64,000 nt of DNA from CAVQWT01 sp963717705 (GCA_963717705.1 CAVQWT010000005.1:1-64000), one strand, 5' to 3'; counted from the stretch's first letter, positions 1 to 9,229 are shown. The notes: generated by a model not told the origin, from the letters alone. Translations and numbers: made by a program.

Positions 1-397
1 ACCGTGTACGCCCGGCCTTTGAGATCGTTGGCGATCCAGCCGTGACAGGTGGACACCGCCGGGATGCCCAGGCGCCGCGCCGCGACAAGCCCATCGAGGT
101 CTGAGCAGGAAATAGTGGGTGCTGGATGGCATCGATGGCGTGCGCTGGACACCAGCGCAGAATCTGCCGCAGCACCTGCGGGTCCAGCGCGCGCCGCCGC
201 TCGGCGATGGCATGGGTTTCCAGCCCGCGCCGCACGGCTTCGGCAAGATAGGCATGTTCGCCGTGGCGGGCACCGGAAAATGCGCCGACCACGACACGGT
301 AGCGTGCGCGGTCGACCATCGAAGGGGTTTAAAGGATCGTCCGTCCGGCCGAGGGACCGTCCACCCATGGCGAGTCGCGCAGATCCAGAACCCTGCG
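1..397 (-). pseudogene. GT4-type glycosyltransferase of the exopolysaccharide locus, partial and broken
   Basis: This is the N-terminal part of a glycosyltransferase running off the left edge. Read on the minus strand it begins with VLDLRDSPWVDGP and GRTIL (about 397-335), meets a stop (TAA at about 328-326), then continues from ATG 319 as VVVGAFSGARHGEHAYLAE. Near 100-120 the conserved text moves through all three frames: first IDAIQ, then THYF, then SDLDGLVAARRLGIPAVST followed by CHGWIANDLKG. That order matches GT4 enzymes encoded beside exosortase (XrtA) exopolysaccharide loci, from memory of the family. Because conserved motifs survive on both sides of each lesion, consensus errors are as likely as true decay. 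The acceptor and sugar cannot be told from this fragment. Confidence 0.6.
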
Positions 398-520
398 AGC
401 GGCGACCGCTCGTCCGGGGGCAATGGGGTCCTGATTGGCTGCATGCATGGTTTGGAGCGGTCCCGCCTGCCGGACGCATTGCCCCGTCGGAGCAAAGGGT
501 TCCCACGGGAACGGTCGATC

Positions 521-1543
521 TCAGGGAATGCTCTTCGCGATCAACGGGCCGAGCCGCTTGGTCACGACGAGCGGCAGGCGCCGCCACGTCCGTATGGCCA
601 GCTGATACTTCGGGTTGTTCACGTTGAGCTGCGGAATGCCGCCAGCCCGTCCCAGCTCATACTGCCAGTAGAGTGGAGCGTCGGCCAGCCACTTCTTCTT
701 GAAAGCCTCCGCGCCCGAGTCGACCGTCGACCTGCCGAGATCAAACCGCGCGAAGCCCGTTTCGCAATAGTGTTTGATCATGTCCCAGTAAAGAACGTAG
801 TTCGCATCCGATCGCCGGTAGGCCGCAGTGGTTCCAGCCCACATGCCCTCGACCGTCTGCCGGTGCATCCCGTTGAACGCGGTGCCCACCGGCTTGCCTC
901 ATGGTGGACCAGAAAAATGGAAATCGAGCCGCCAGCCTGTCGGCAATTTCCCGGAAATAGGACTTTGCGTACAAGGGGTGCCCAGGCTTCGCCAGCTCTC
1001 CGACAGAATTTCGTAGAAATCGTCCAGGTGCTCCGCGCCGCCGACCGAGGTGGTGAATCCCTTGCGCTGGGCGCTTCTGATGGTGTTCCGGTGCTTGGAC
1101 GTGAAGGCCTTCCAGATGTCCTCGGGGTCGTGGGATAGCTCGATCGTCATGCTGACCTTGTGCTCCGCCGTCGGCCCCGACGTCTCCAGTCTGGTGCGCG
1201 AGCGCATTTCCAGATAATCCGCATTCGTCGCTGCCAGTATTCTCCCCGCCTCTTCGAGGAGCCCGTTCATCGCGCCGGAGTCCGACGCGCAGGGTCCGCC
1301 GAGGTTCACAAACGGCATCGAGCAGAGCATCGTTCCGAAAAGCCGGCTTCGCAGCAGGACGATCGGGAAGATCCCCCGGAACTCGTTGCCGTCGACGGCA
1401 GCGAGGTAGAAGGTCCGGTGCCCGAAGCACTGCTCGTTGATCTCCTTCCAGGCAAACCGGTGATAGAAGGTCGCCGCTTCACTTTGCATGGCATAGTCAT
1501 CCCACCGGGCGGCATGGCCTTGCGTGCAGTGAACGATGTCCAT
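521..1543 (-). pseudogene. FemAB-family protein of the XrtA/PEP-CTERM exopolysaccharide system, frameshifted
   Basis: About 340 residues resemble the FemAB-like (GNAT-fold, peptidyl or aminoacyl transferase-like) proteins that accompany exosortase-A exopolysaccharide loci. The start is taken at ATG 1543 (MDIVHCTQGHAARWDDY). The first part reads through SKHRNTIRSAQRKGF to SWRSLGTP. Near 990 the conserved text LYAKSYFREIADRLAA is in another frame, consistent with one C missing from a CCCC run. The frame then returns for DFHFSGPP, meets TGA at 901-899, and continues in the same frame as GKPVGTAFNGMHRQTVEGMW to the stop at 521. At least three small lesions fall in about 100 bases. It lies upstream of the broken glycosyltransferase on the same strand and diverges from the sugar-transferase operon. 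Its exact reaction in these loci is not established as far as I know. Confidence 0.65.
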
Positions 1544-1715
1544 GATTTGTAGTGAGTGTGCTACGGCAGCGACGGGGACTTCTGGATTGTGAACGGCCGC
1601 GGGACGCTTGCCCGGGTCGCCAGGATGAGTCCGGGCCCGGCACGTCGCCCGTCGGATCGCACGTGGCATCGACCGCGAAACGCCCGGGTCCTCGGCACGG
1701 CGCGCGCACCAGCAA

Positions 1716-1731
1716 TGGCACTATTCTTGCT
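1716..1731 (+). promoter_or_regulatory. Sigma-54 (RpoN) promoter ahead of the exopolysaccharide operon
   Basis: TGGCAC at 1716-1721, five bases, then TTGCT at 1727-1731: a full match to the -24/-12 consensus TGGCAC-N5-TTGCW. The implied transcription start is near 1742, about 330 bases before the sugar-transferase start. Sigma-54 promoters need an AAA+ activator bound upstream; room for its sites exists between here and the divergent FemAB start at 1543. Exopolysaccharide loci of this type are known in some bacteria to be run by sigma-54 activators (PrsR type), and this window also encodes PilR. Confidence 0.8.
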
Positions 1732-2071
1732 TTAGTCACACCTTCGATTAGACGGGTTGCATACTCTTATAAAACTGCACCTGATCTTGTCCTGCGGGGC
1801 GAGACATCGACGCATTGTAGAATTTTACGATGCCCGCGGTACGATAAATCCCTTTGAACGCCGCGAGGGTGTCGTGTACAAGATTCTGATGTCTGGAGTC
1901 GAGGAAGTTGTCCCGGTGCGCTACTATAAACGTTGATCTCTGGCGACGCTCCATGGAATAGGTCAGGAATGTGTCATTTTCGTGATCATTCGCGCGACGT
2001 CACGGCTTGCGAACCCACGGCATCCCCGCGACCTCCCACCGCTGAACCAATGGCCCCCGCGCGGAAATCCC

Positions 2072-3454
2072 ATGCATAACCTGCTGCGACAGCACGTTTC
2101 GGCCGCGACGCTGTTCCAGATCGGTGCCGATCTGGTTTGGGTCGTCGCCGCGATGGGAATCGCCCTCTATGTCGAGCGGAGGCCGGTTCGGGAATTCGAT
2201 CACCTGGTGACGCCGGCGCTGCTCTTTGCGCTGTTGATCGTGTCGATCAATGGGGCGCTGGGCGTCTACCGGAGCGACCGCAGGCTCCCGCTCTGGCTGC
2301 ACGCAAGATGGTTGCTGGCCGCGTCGGTCGTCGCCGTTCCCGCTGCCTACCTGGCTTCGCTGGCACTCCCCGGCGGCGAGGCATTTCGCGACATTCTCGG
2401 CGTCACGGCCCTCGCTGCGTTCGCGGGAATGATCGTCGTCCGCCATGCGTTGGTGGGGCCTGTCCTGGATACGTTTGCGCCGCACCGCGTGATCGTCCTG
2501 GGCACCGGTGAGGAAGCGCGCGCCGTCGAGACCTCGCTGGAATCCGCCGACGCCCGGCACCTGCACCTGCTGGGCTTCTACAGCCTCGACAAGGTCCCGA
2601 GGATGGACGTCTCCGCCGCGCGGGTCCTGAACAAGAGCGGCTCGCTGAACGAAATGGTCGAACGCCTGAGGGTCCACGAGATCATCGTTGCGGTGCGGGA
2701 GCAGCGTGGCGGCGTGCTGCCGCTGCGCGAACTGCTCGACTGCCGCCTCGCCGGGGTACAGGTCACCGACCTGGCCCGTTTCTTCGAGCGGGTGCACGGT
2801 CGCGTGCCCATCGAGTCCGTCAAGGTCAGTTGGCTCATCTACGGCAACGGCTACCGCCAGGACTGGGTCCGCCGCCTGGTCAAACGCACCTTCGACATCG
2901 TGGTTTCCCTCGTCATGCTGACCGCGATGGCGCCCGTCATGCTGCTCGTTGCGCTGTTGATCGCAATTGACGGCGGTGCACCGGTCATCTACCGGCAGGA
3001 ACGCGTCGGCTTCCGCGGCAAGCCGTTCGTGGTCCTGAAGTTCCGCACCATGCAAAAGGATGCGGAGAAAGACGGCACACCGCGCTGGGCCACCGTACGC
3101 GACAGCCGGACCACCGGCATCGGGCGATTCCTGCGCCAATGTCGACTGGACGAACTGCCGCAGCTCCTGAACGTGTTGCGTGGCGAGATGAGCTTCGTGG
3201 GACCGCGCCCCGAACGTCCGCCGTTCGTGTCGATGCTCACCGAGAAGATCCCGTTCTACGCCGTGCGCCACAGCGTGAAGCCGGGAATCACCGGCTGGGC
3301 GCAGGTTCGCTACACGTACGGCGCGTCGGTGGAGGACGCCGGCATGAAGCTGGAATACGACCTCTACTACGTCAAGAACAACACCTTCCTGCTCGACCTG
3401 CAGATTCTGCTCGAGACGGTGCGCGTCGTGCTGTTGCAGGAGGGCGCACGCTAG
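2072..3454 (+). CDS. Undecaprenyl-phosphate sugar phosphotransferase (initiating glycosyltransferase, XrtA-locus type)
   Basis: A 460-residue polyprenyl-phosphate hexose-1-phosphate transferase that loads the first sugar onto undecaprenyl phosphate at the inner membrane. Four hydrophobic segments fill roughly residues 10-130, followed by a nucleotide-fold region (RVIVLGTGEEARAVE, near 139). A further membrane segment lies near 275, then the bacterial sugar transferase domain with YRQERVGFRGKPFVVLKFRT near 307 and SFVGPRPERPPF near 380. ATG 2072 is preferred to the upstream GTG at 1982 because MHNLLRQHVSAATLFQIGAD resembles the family start and gives the usual length. It is the first gene of the operon, behind the sigma-54 promoter and a long leader. 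The sugar it transfers is not visible from sequence. Confidence 0.88.
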   Translation: MHNLLRQHVSAATLFQIGADLVWVVAAMGIALYVERRPVREFDHLVTPALLFALLIVSINGALGVYRSDRRLPLWLHARWLLAASVVAVPAAYLASLALPGGEAFRDILGVTALAAFAGMIVVRHALVGPVLDTFAPHRVIVLGTGEEARAVETSLESADARHLHLLGFYSLDKVPRMDVSAARVLNKSGSLNEMVERLRVHEIIVAVREQRGGVLPLRELLDCRLAGVQVTDLARFFERVHGRVPIESVKVSWLIYGNGYRQDWVRRLVKRTFDIVVSLVMLTAMAPVMLLVALLIAIDGGAPVIYRQERVGFRGKPFVVLKFRTMQKDAEKDGTPRWATVRDSRTTGIGRFLRQCRLDELPQLLNVLRGEMSFVGPRPERPPFVSMLTEKIPFYAVRHSVKPGITGWAQVRYTYGASVEDAGMKLEYDLYYVKNNTFLLDLQILLETVRVVLLQEGAR

Positions 3455-3505
3455 ATGGATCGGCACGATTGAAGTTCTCCCGCCACCCTCAATACAGGAC
3501 AAGAC

Positions 3506-4795
3506 GTGCCAAGTGAGACCGTGATCGCCGTGGTTGGTCTGGGTTATGTGGGGCTTCCCCTCGCCGTCGAATTCGGCAAGCGCTTTCCCACGATCGGGTT
3601 TGACCTTTCCGAGCGAAAGGTCGCTGCCTACAAGACATTCGTCGACCCGACGGGAGAGGTTTCGACGGAGGAATTGAAAGCTGCGTCCAGGCTGGCGGTT
3701 ACCACCGATCCCTCTCGCCTTCGCGAAGCAGATTTCATCATCGTCGCGGTTCCGACTCCGATCGACGCTGCGCATCAACCCGACTTCGCTCCCCTGCTGG
3801 GAGCAAGCGAGACCGTCGGTCGCAACCTCCGGCGCGGCGCGACGATCGTCTTCGAGTCGACCGTGTACCCCGGCGCGACCGAGGAGGTGTGCGTTCCGGT
3901 GATCGAAAAGCACTCCGGAATGCAGTGGCGGCGCGACTTCTTCGTCGGCTACTCGCCCGAGCGAATCAATCCCGGCGACAGGGAACATTCGCTCACCCGG
4001 ATCACCAAGGTCGTTTCCGGCGACACCGCGGAGACGCTCGAGCGCGTCGCCACCGTCTATGGCGCCGTCGTCACCGCCGGGGTGCATCGCGCCAGCAGCA
4101 TCAAGGTCGCCGAGGCGGCCAAGGTCATCGAAAACACGCAACGGGACCTCAACATCGCCCTGATGAACGAGCTGTCGCTGATCTTCCACAAGCTCGGGAT
4201 CGACACGATGGAAGTCCTCGACGCGGCAGGGACCAAGTGGAACTTCCTGCCCTTTCGGCCTGGACTCGTCGGCGGCCATTGCATCGGCGTCGATCCGTAC
4301 TACCTCACGTACAAGGCGGACATGCTGGGCTACCACCCGCAGGTAATCCTGGCGGGGAGACGGATCAACGACGGCATGGGCAAGTACGTCGCCGAGCAGA
4401 CCGTGAAACAGCTGATCCAATCCGGCAATCACGTCAACGGCGCGAACGTCAATGTGCTGGGTCTGACCTTCAAGGAAGACTGTCCGGATCTCCGCAATTC
4501 CCGGGTGATCGACGTGATTCGCGAACTGGCGTCGTACGGCGTCAACGTGCACGTCCACGATCCGGTCGCGGATCCGGCGGAGGCCCGCGAGGAGTACGGC
4601 GTCGAGCTCCGGGAGTGGGAGCGCCTTCCGCGCGCCGACGCGATCGTCGCGGCCGTCGCGCATCGCGAGTTTCGCAAGCGCCCACCGGGTGACTTCGCGG
4701 AAAAGCTGCTGTCCAACGGGCTGTTCGTCGACGTGAAGAGCCAGATGGACCCCGAGGCGCTCCGCGCGCTGGGGTTGCGCGTCTGGAGACTGTAG
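3506..4795 (+). CDS. tviB: UDP-N-acetylhexosamine 6-dehydrogenase (TviB/WbpO-like)
   Basis: A 429-residue UDP-sugar 6-dehydrogenase that oxidises C6 of a nucleotide sugar twice to a uronic acid with NAD. An N-terminal Rossmann site (VVGLGYVGLPLAVEFGKRF) is followed by the substrate domain; GGHCIGVDPYYLTYKA carries the catalytic Cys259. The wording of the protein, for example FKEDCPDLRNSRV, is closer to the Vi-antigen enzyme TviB than to UDP-glucose dehydrogenases. The start is GTG 3506 with a weak AGGAC box upstream. Its TAG shares one base with the GTG start of the epimerase that follows, so the two are probably translationally coupled. Substrate assignment (UDP-GlcNAc or UDP-GalNAc rather than UDP-Glc) is by resemblance and by the neighbour. 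Confidence 0.82.
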   Translation: MPSETVIAVVGLGYVGLPLAVEFGKRFPTIGFDLSERKVAAYKTFVDPTGEVSTEELKAASRLAVTTDPSRLREADFIIVAVPTPIDAAHQPDFAPLLGASETVGRNLRRGATIVFESTVYPGATEEVCVPVIEKHSGMQWRRDFFVGYSPERINPGDREHSLTRITKVVSGDTAETLERVATVYGAVVTAGVHRASSIKVAEAAKVIENTQRDLNIALMNELSLIFHKLGIDTMEVLDAAGTKWNFLPFRPGLVGGHCIGVDPYYLTYKADMLGYHPQVILAGRRINDGMGKYVAEQTVKQLIQSGNHVNGANVNVLGLTFKEDCPDLRNSRVIDVIRELASYGVNVHVHDPVADPAEAREEYGVELREWERLPRADAIVAAVAHREFRKRPPGDFAEKLLSNGLFVDVKSQMDPEALRALGLRVWRL

Positions 4796-5919
4796 TGCCC
4801 TCGCCAACGTCCCATCCGCAGACGCCGGTCCCATGGGCCCCGGAAGGACGGCCGCGACGCTGGCTGGTCACGGGCACCGCCGGATTCATCGGTTCGCACC
4901 TGCTGGAGACGCTGCTCACGCTCGGTGAGGAGGTGGTCAGCCTGGACAACTTCGCGACCGGGCATCGACGCAATCTCGACGAAGTGCGTGCCGCCGTCGG
5001 CGAGCCCGCCTGGCAGCGGCACTCCTTTATCGAGGCCGACATCTGCGACGTTCCGTCGTGCCGGGAAGCCTGCCGGGGGGTGGATCTTGTCCTGCACCAG
5101 GCCGCGCTGGGATCCGTTCCGCGATCGATCGAGGATCCGCTGCGGACCCACGCGACCAATGCAACCGGATTTCTCAACCTGCTGGTTGCCGCCCGCGACG
5201 CAGGCGTCCGCCGATTCGTCTACGCCGCGTCGAGCTCGACGTACGGCGACCATCCGGCGCTGCCCAAGGTCGAGGACACGATCGGGCGCCCGCTTTCGCC
5301 CTACGCCGTGACGAAGTACGTCGACGAGCTCTACGCCGATGTATTCGGGCGTTGCTACGGGATGGAAACGATCGGACTGCGATACTTCAACGTGTTCGGC
5401 GCGCGGCAGGACCCGACGAGCGCCTACGCCGCGGTGATCCCGCGGTGGGCGAACGCGATGCTGCGGGGCGAGCCCGTCGTCATCAACGGCGACGGCGAAA
5501 CGACGCGCGACTTCTGCTACGTGAAGAACGTCGTGCAGGCGAACCTTCTGGCGGCGGCAACGACGAACGGGCAGGCGCTGAACCAGGTCTACAACGTCGC
5601 CTACGGGGAGCGCACATCGCTGAACGCACTGTTCGGCATGCTGCGAAGCCGGCTCGCCTCGTCTGACCCGGGCCTGGTCGTTCCGCCCCCGGTTCACGGC
5701 GACTTCCGCCCGGGCGACGTTCAGCATTCCCAGGCGGATATCTCAAGGGCCAAAAAGCTCCTACACTATCAGCCGAGCCACGATGTCGCGGCCGGGCTCG
5801 CGGAAGCGATGCCGTGGTATGAAGCAAATTGCCCCGTCCGCTCGACGCAGCCGCTGTCGGCGAGCGCGCCCGGTCGGCAGCCCGCGTCCCTGCGAGGCGG
5901 CCCGCGGAGCGGGCGATGA
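4795..5919 (+). CDS. tviC: UDP-N-acetylglucosamine 4-epimerase (TviC/WbpP-like SDR)
   Basis: A 374-residue extended short-chain dehydrogenase. It has the NAD site TGTAGFIGSHLLETLL, the active-site pair Y170-x3-K174 in YAVTKYVDELYA with serines at ASSSTYGD, and the family sequence GLRYFNVFGARQDP. Such enzymes interconvert UDP-GlcNAc and UDP-GalNAc (WbpP, TviC). With the dehydrogenase just upstream the predicted product is UDP-N-acetylgalactosaminuronic acid, the precursor of Vi antigen and many acidic exopolysaccharides. About 25 residues precede the Rossmann start from GTG 4795, and the C-terminus has a low-complexity tail after WYEANCPV. A separate galE sits at 13.3 kb, so this copy is likely dedicated to the polymer. 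Confidence 0.82.
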   Translation: MPSPTSHPQTPVPWAPEGRPRRWLVTGTAGFIGSHLLETLLTLGEEVVSLDNFATGHRRNLDEVRAAVGEPAWQRHSFIEADICDVPSCREACRGVDLVLHQAALGSVPRSIEDPLRTHATNATGFLNLLVAARDAGVRRFVYAASSSTYGDHPALPKVEDTIGRPLSPYAVTKYVDELYADVFGRCYGMETIGLRYFNVFGARQDPTSAYAAVIPRWANAMLRGEPVVINGDGETTRDFCYVKNVVQANLLAAATTNGQALNQVYNVAYGERTSLNALFGMLRSRLASSDPGLVVPPPVHGDFRPGDVQHSQADISRAKKLLHYQPSHDVAAGLAEAMPWYEANCPVRSTQPLSASAPGRQPASLRGGPRSGR

Positions 5920-5970
5920 AATGGTCGTGCGCTATGGAAATCTCATTTTCGTGATGATCGGGAGAAAAGC

Positions 5971-6606
5971 ATGAAGGTCAGCGTGGAACAATCGCCGCGG
6001 CGATTTCCCGTGGTGGAATGCGTCATGGCGGTCGTGTTCGCACTCGCCGTCGGCGGCTGCGCGACGGACTATCCTCCCGCCCCGCGCACGGCGTCGGCCG
6101 ACGACTACAGTTACACCATCGGCGCGCTCGACGTCGTCAACGTCATCGTCTGGCGCAATCCCGAGCTTTCGATGAGTGTTCCCGTACGCCCCGACGGGAA
6201 GCTCGCGACGCCGTTGATCGAGGACCTCACGGCAGTCGGCAAGACTCCCTCCCAGCTGGCCCGCGACATCGAGAAGGCTCTGGGCAAGTTCATCCGCGAG
6301 CCGGTAGTGACGGTGATCGTGACGACCTTCGTCGGTCCCGCGAGCGAGCAGATCCGGGTCATCGGCGAGGCGACCAAGCCGCAGATTCTGCCCTACCGCA
6401 GGAACATGACGGTGCTCGACGTCATGATCGCCGTCGGCGGGCTGACGGACTTCGCCGACGGCAACCGCGCCACGATCTTCCGGCCCAGCGACGGCGGCAA
6501 GCAGTACAGCGTGCGCTTGCGCGACCTGGTCAAGCGCGGCGACATCGCTGCAAACGTCGACATGCGCCCCGGCGACATCCTGATCATTCCACAGAGCTAC
6601 TTCTGA
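5971..6606 (+). CDS. Polysaccharide export lipoprotein (Wza/EpsE-like, short XrtA-locus form)
   Basis: A 211-residue outer-membrane export protein. The N-terminus has a lipoprotein signal with lipobox AVGGC (Cys about 30), followed by the polysaccharide-export domain (YTIGALDVVNVIVWRNPELS, then VPVRPDGKLATPLIEDLTA) and an SLBB-like segment (IRVIGEATKPQILPYRRN). It ends MRPGDILIIPQSYF, typical of the short PEP-CTERM-associated form without extra SLBB repeats. ATG 5971 follows a GGGAG box by a short gap. It should form the periplasm-to-outside part of the polymer conduit together with the chain-length protein encoded next. Confidence 0.9.
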   Translation: MKVSVEQSPRRFPVVECVMAVVFALAVGGCATDYPPAPRTASADDYSYTIGALDVVNVIVWRNPELSMSVPVRPDGKLATPLIEDLTAVGKTPSQLARDIEKALGKFIREPVVTVIVTTFVGPASEQIRVIGEATKPQILPYRRNMTVLDVMIAVGGLTDFADGNRATIFRPSDGGKQYSVRLRDLVKRGDIAANVDMRPGDILIIPQSYF

Positions 6607-6645
6607 TTCGGCGGTGCTCGCCACGCCCTCACCCTGGCATCGCCA

Positions 6646-8220
6646 ATGTCCGACCTGCTCCAGCTGATCGTCGACCACCTGCGCGGGATGTGGAACCGCC
6701 GCTGGATCGGCTTGGCTGTGGCGTGGCTCGCGGCGATCATCGGCATCGCTGTCGCGCTGCAGACTCCGCAGCGCTACGAGGCAACCGCGCGCGTATACAT
6801 CGACACGCAGTCGCTGTTGCGCCCGGCTCTGGCCGGCTTGAGCATCCAGCCAAACCTCGAGCAGCAGGCGGCGATGGTCAGCCGGACGCTGATCACAAGG
6901 CCGACGGTGGAAAAGCTCGTGGCGAGGACTCTGGCCGAAGCGAAGTCCCAGACTCCGGTGGAAATCGACAACCTGGTCAACGCGGTGATTGGATCGCTGC
7001 AGATAACGGCCGAGCGGACCCCGCCCGGCCAACCCAGCTATCTGTACGCAATCGCGTACCGCGACACCGACCGCCAGCGGGCAAAGGAGGTGGTCCAGTC
7101 GCTGCTCGAGATCTTCGTCGAATCGAGTGTCGGCAACAAGCGCAACGATACGCAGAGCACGCTGCACTTCCTGGACGAGCAGATCAAGCAGTACGACGAA
7201 AGCCTGAAGTCCGCGGAGAATCAGCTCAAGCAGTTCAAGCTCAGGTACATGGGGATCGCCGGCCAGGGCGGTCAGGCCGGCCAGGATTTCTTTGCCCGGA
7301 TGTCGAAGCTCAGTGACGACATCAACAGCACGAAGCTCGAGCTGCGTTCCGCGGTGCAAACGCGCGATTCCTATCGACAGGCACTGGCCGGCGAGTCTTC
7401 GACGGTGACGGTCGACCAGAGGGCGACCGGCGCGCCGCTCCCGGTTCCCGAGATCGACCAGCGGATCGCCGTCCAACGGGCAAAGCTCGACGAGCTGATG
7501 CGCACCTACACGGACCAGCACCCGGAGGTCGTGGGGACGAAGCGCGTGCTGGTGGAGCTGCAGGAGCAGCGCCAGGCGGAGCTTCGGGATCGCGGCTCGA
7601 GGCCGAACCGGTCCGCGCAGGTCTCCGAGCAGAATCCGGTTTTCCAGAAGATCCGCCTGTCGCTGGCCGACGCGGAAGCGAACGTCGCGTCGCTTTCCGC
7701 GAAGCTCGCGTCGTACGAAGGGCAGTACCGGGAACTGAAGGCCTCGGCGCAGCTCGTGCCGCAGGTCGAGGCCGAGTATTCGCAATTGACCCGCGACTAC
7801 GACATACAGAAGAAGACCTACGGGGACCTGCTCGCGCGGCGCCAGGCAGCGGCGATGGGAGCCGAAGTGCAGGCGACGGAGGCCGCGCTGTTCCGGGTCA
7901 TCGACCCGCCGCGCGCATCTCCGCAGCCCGTACCGCCAACCCATCTGATGCTGCTGGGGATGGCCTTTGCCGCTGCGCTCGGCGCCGGGCTGCTCGCGAG
8001 TTTCGTCGCCAACGAATTGTGGCCCACGTTCCACGATGGGCGCGCGCTGCGTGCGGTGTCCGATCGTCCGTTCCTCGGCACCCTGTCGTTGTGGTCAAGC
8101 CCCGAGATGGTGCGCAAGAAGCGACTTGACGTCACACTGTTCGCGGGCGGAATCGCCGGTCTCATCGTCTCGTTCGCGGGCGTCATCGCGTTCAGCCTGC
8201 TGTTGACCCGCGCCGCGTGA
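6646..8220 (+). CDS. Polysaccharide chain-length determinant (Wzz/GNVR family, XrtA-locus type)
   Basis: A 524-residue inner-membrane polysaccharide co-polymerase. An N-terminal membrane segment (IGLAVAWLAAIIGIAVALQT) is followed by the Wzz motif RYEATARVYIDTQSLLRP. A long periplasmic coiled-coil region covers roughly residues 170-400, including the DQHPEVVGTKR stretch. Two C-terminal membrane segments are near 430 and 500. No kinase domain is fused; the kinase is the separate, broken gene that begins 11 bases downstream. It controls polymer length and links the export lipoprotein to the cytoplasmic kinase. Confidence 0.88.
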   Translation: MSDLLQLIVDHLRGMWNRRWIGLAVAWLAAIIGIAVALQTPQRYEATARVYIDTQSLLRPALAGLSIQPNLEQQAAMVSRTLITRPTVEKLVARTLAEAKSQTPVEIDNLVNAVIGSLQITAERTPPGQPSYLYAIAYRDTDRQRAKEVVQSLLEIFVESSVGNKRNDTQSTLHFLDEQIKQYDESLKSAENQLKQFKLRYMGIAGQGGQAGQDFFARMSKLSDDINSTKLELRSAVQTRDSYRQALAGESSTVTVDQRATGAPLPVPEIDQRIAVQRAKLDELMRTYTDQHPEVVGTKRVLVELQEQRQAELRDRGSRPNRSAQVSEQNPVFQKIRLSLADAEANVASLSAKLASYEGQYRELKASAQLVPQVEAEYSQLTRDYDIQKKTYGDLLARRQAAAMGAEVQATEAALFRVIDPPRASPQPVPPTHLMLLGMAFAAALGAGLLASFVANELWPTFHDGRALRAVSDRPFLGTLSLWSSPEMVRKKRLDVTLFAGGIAGLIVSFAGVIAFSLLLTRAA

Positions 8221-8230
8221 CAGGCGAACG

Positions 8231-9229
8231 ATGAGCCTCATCGAAAAGGCGGCCAAGCGACTGGCGGAATTGCAGCGCGCCGGGGTCAAGCTCCCCGGCG
8301 ACGAGGGTGCGGGTGCGCCGGCCGGGGAGTCTCCTCGGGCCGCCGCGGAACGCGTGCCCATACCGGAAGCCGCCGTACGCAAAAGCGGAGCCAGCGACCT
8401 GAGGTCCCCAGCCGGCCGAACTCAAGCCGCGCGCCGACAGCGACGCTGACGGCGCCGCCGATCGGCGGACCGGGTGGAGAGCAGGCTGCACCCGATTCGT
8501 CGGATCGACCTCGACCTGGCACGCCTCGAGCGCGAGGGCGTCCTGAATCCGGAGAAGCCCGAGTCCGCTCTTGCGCAGGAATTCCGCGCAATCAAGCGCC
8601 CGATCATCCGGAACGCGACGGGCAGATCCGGGCTGAAGGTAGCCAACGGCAATCTCGTCATGGTGACCAGCGCGATGCCGAAGGAGGGCAAGACCTATGT
8701 GGCGACAAACCTGGCGATCAGCATCGCCATGGAAGTCGATCACAAGGTGCTGCTCGTGGACGGCGATTTCGCGAATCCCACGCTGTCCCGGGTGCTGCGC
8801 ATGCCGTCCTCGCCCGGGCTGCTCGACCTGCTGATCCGCGACGACCTCCAGATCACCGACGCGCTGCTCCAGACGAACATCGAAGGGCTGACCGTGCTGC
8901 CCTCCGGTCAGCGGGATCGTCGCGCGACCGAACTCATCGCCAGCGAAAGGATGGGACGGCTGTTGCACGAAATCACGCAGCGGTATCCGGAGAGGATCAT
9001 CATCTTCGACTCGCCGCCGCTGTTGCCGACGTCGGAGGCGCCGGTCCTGGCGGCGCAGATGGGCCAGGTGATCATGACGGTGGCTGCCGATTCGACCACT
9101 GCGCATGCCGTCAGACAGGCGCTCGCCCTGCTCGAGCGATGCGACGTCGTGATGATGCTGCTCAACCGCGCCGGCAAGACCGATCTCGGGTCCTACCATG
9201 GCTATTACGGAAGTGACAGTGCGCCGTAG
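8231..9229 (+). pseudogene. Bacterial tyrosine kinase (CpsD/BY-kinase, XrtA-locus type), interrupted in the linker
   Basis: The N-terminus MSLIEKAAKRLAELQRAGVK is the typical opening of the tyrosine autokinases of exosortase-A loci. The reading frame meets TGA at 8447-8449. The catalytic part resumes in the same frame from about 8474 with IRRIDLDLARLEREGVLNPE. Walker A-like MVTSAMPKEGKTYVATNLA, Walker A' VLLVDGDFANPTLS and Walker B IIIFDSPPLLP are all intact. The end is the tyrosine-bearing GSYHGYYGSD. Between about 8405 and 8500 another frame gives a proline/serine-rich linker of the kind these proteins usually have, so two compensating indels explain the stop. It may be a sequence error; if real, an N-truncated kinase could still be made from GTG 8474. 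Confidence 0.7.

Noticed and set aside
1748..1954. 68-codon frame on the minus strand
   Set aside because: It lies antisense in the sigma-54 leader, has no recognisable relatives or ribosome site; kept only as a note in the leader finding.
1974..5960. Shared 13-mer TCATTTTCGTGAT upstream of the sugar transferase (about 1974) and of the export lipoprotein (about 5943)
   Set aside because: Only two copies, at different distances from the starts, and no symmetry; chance cannot be excluded.
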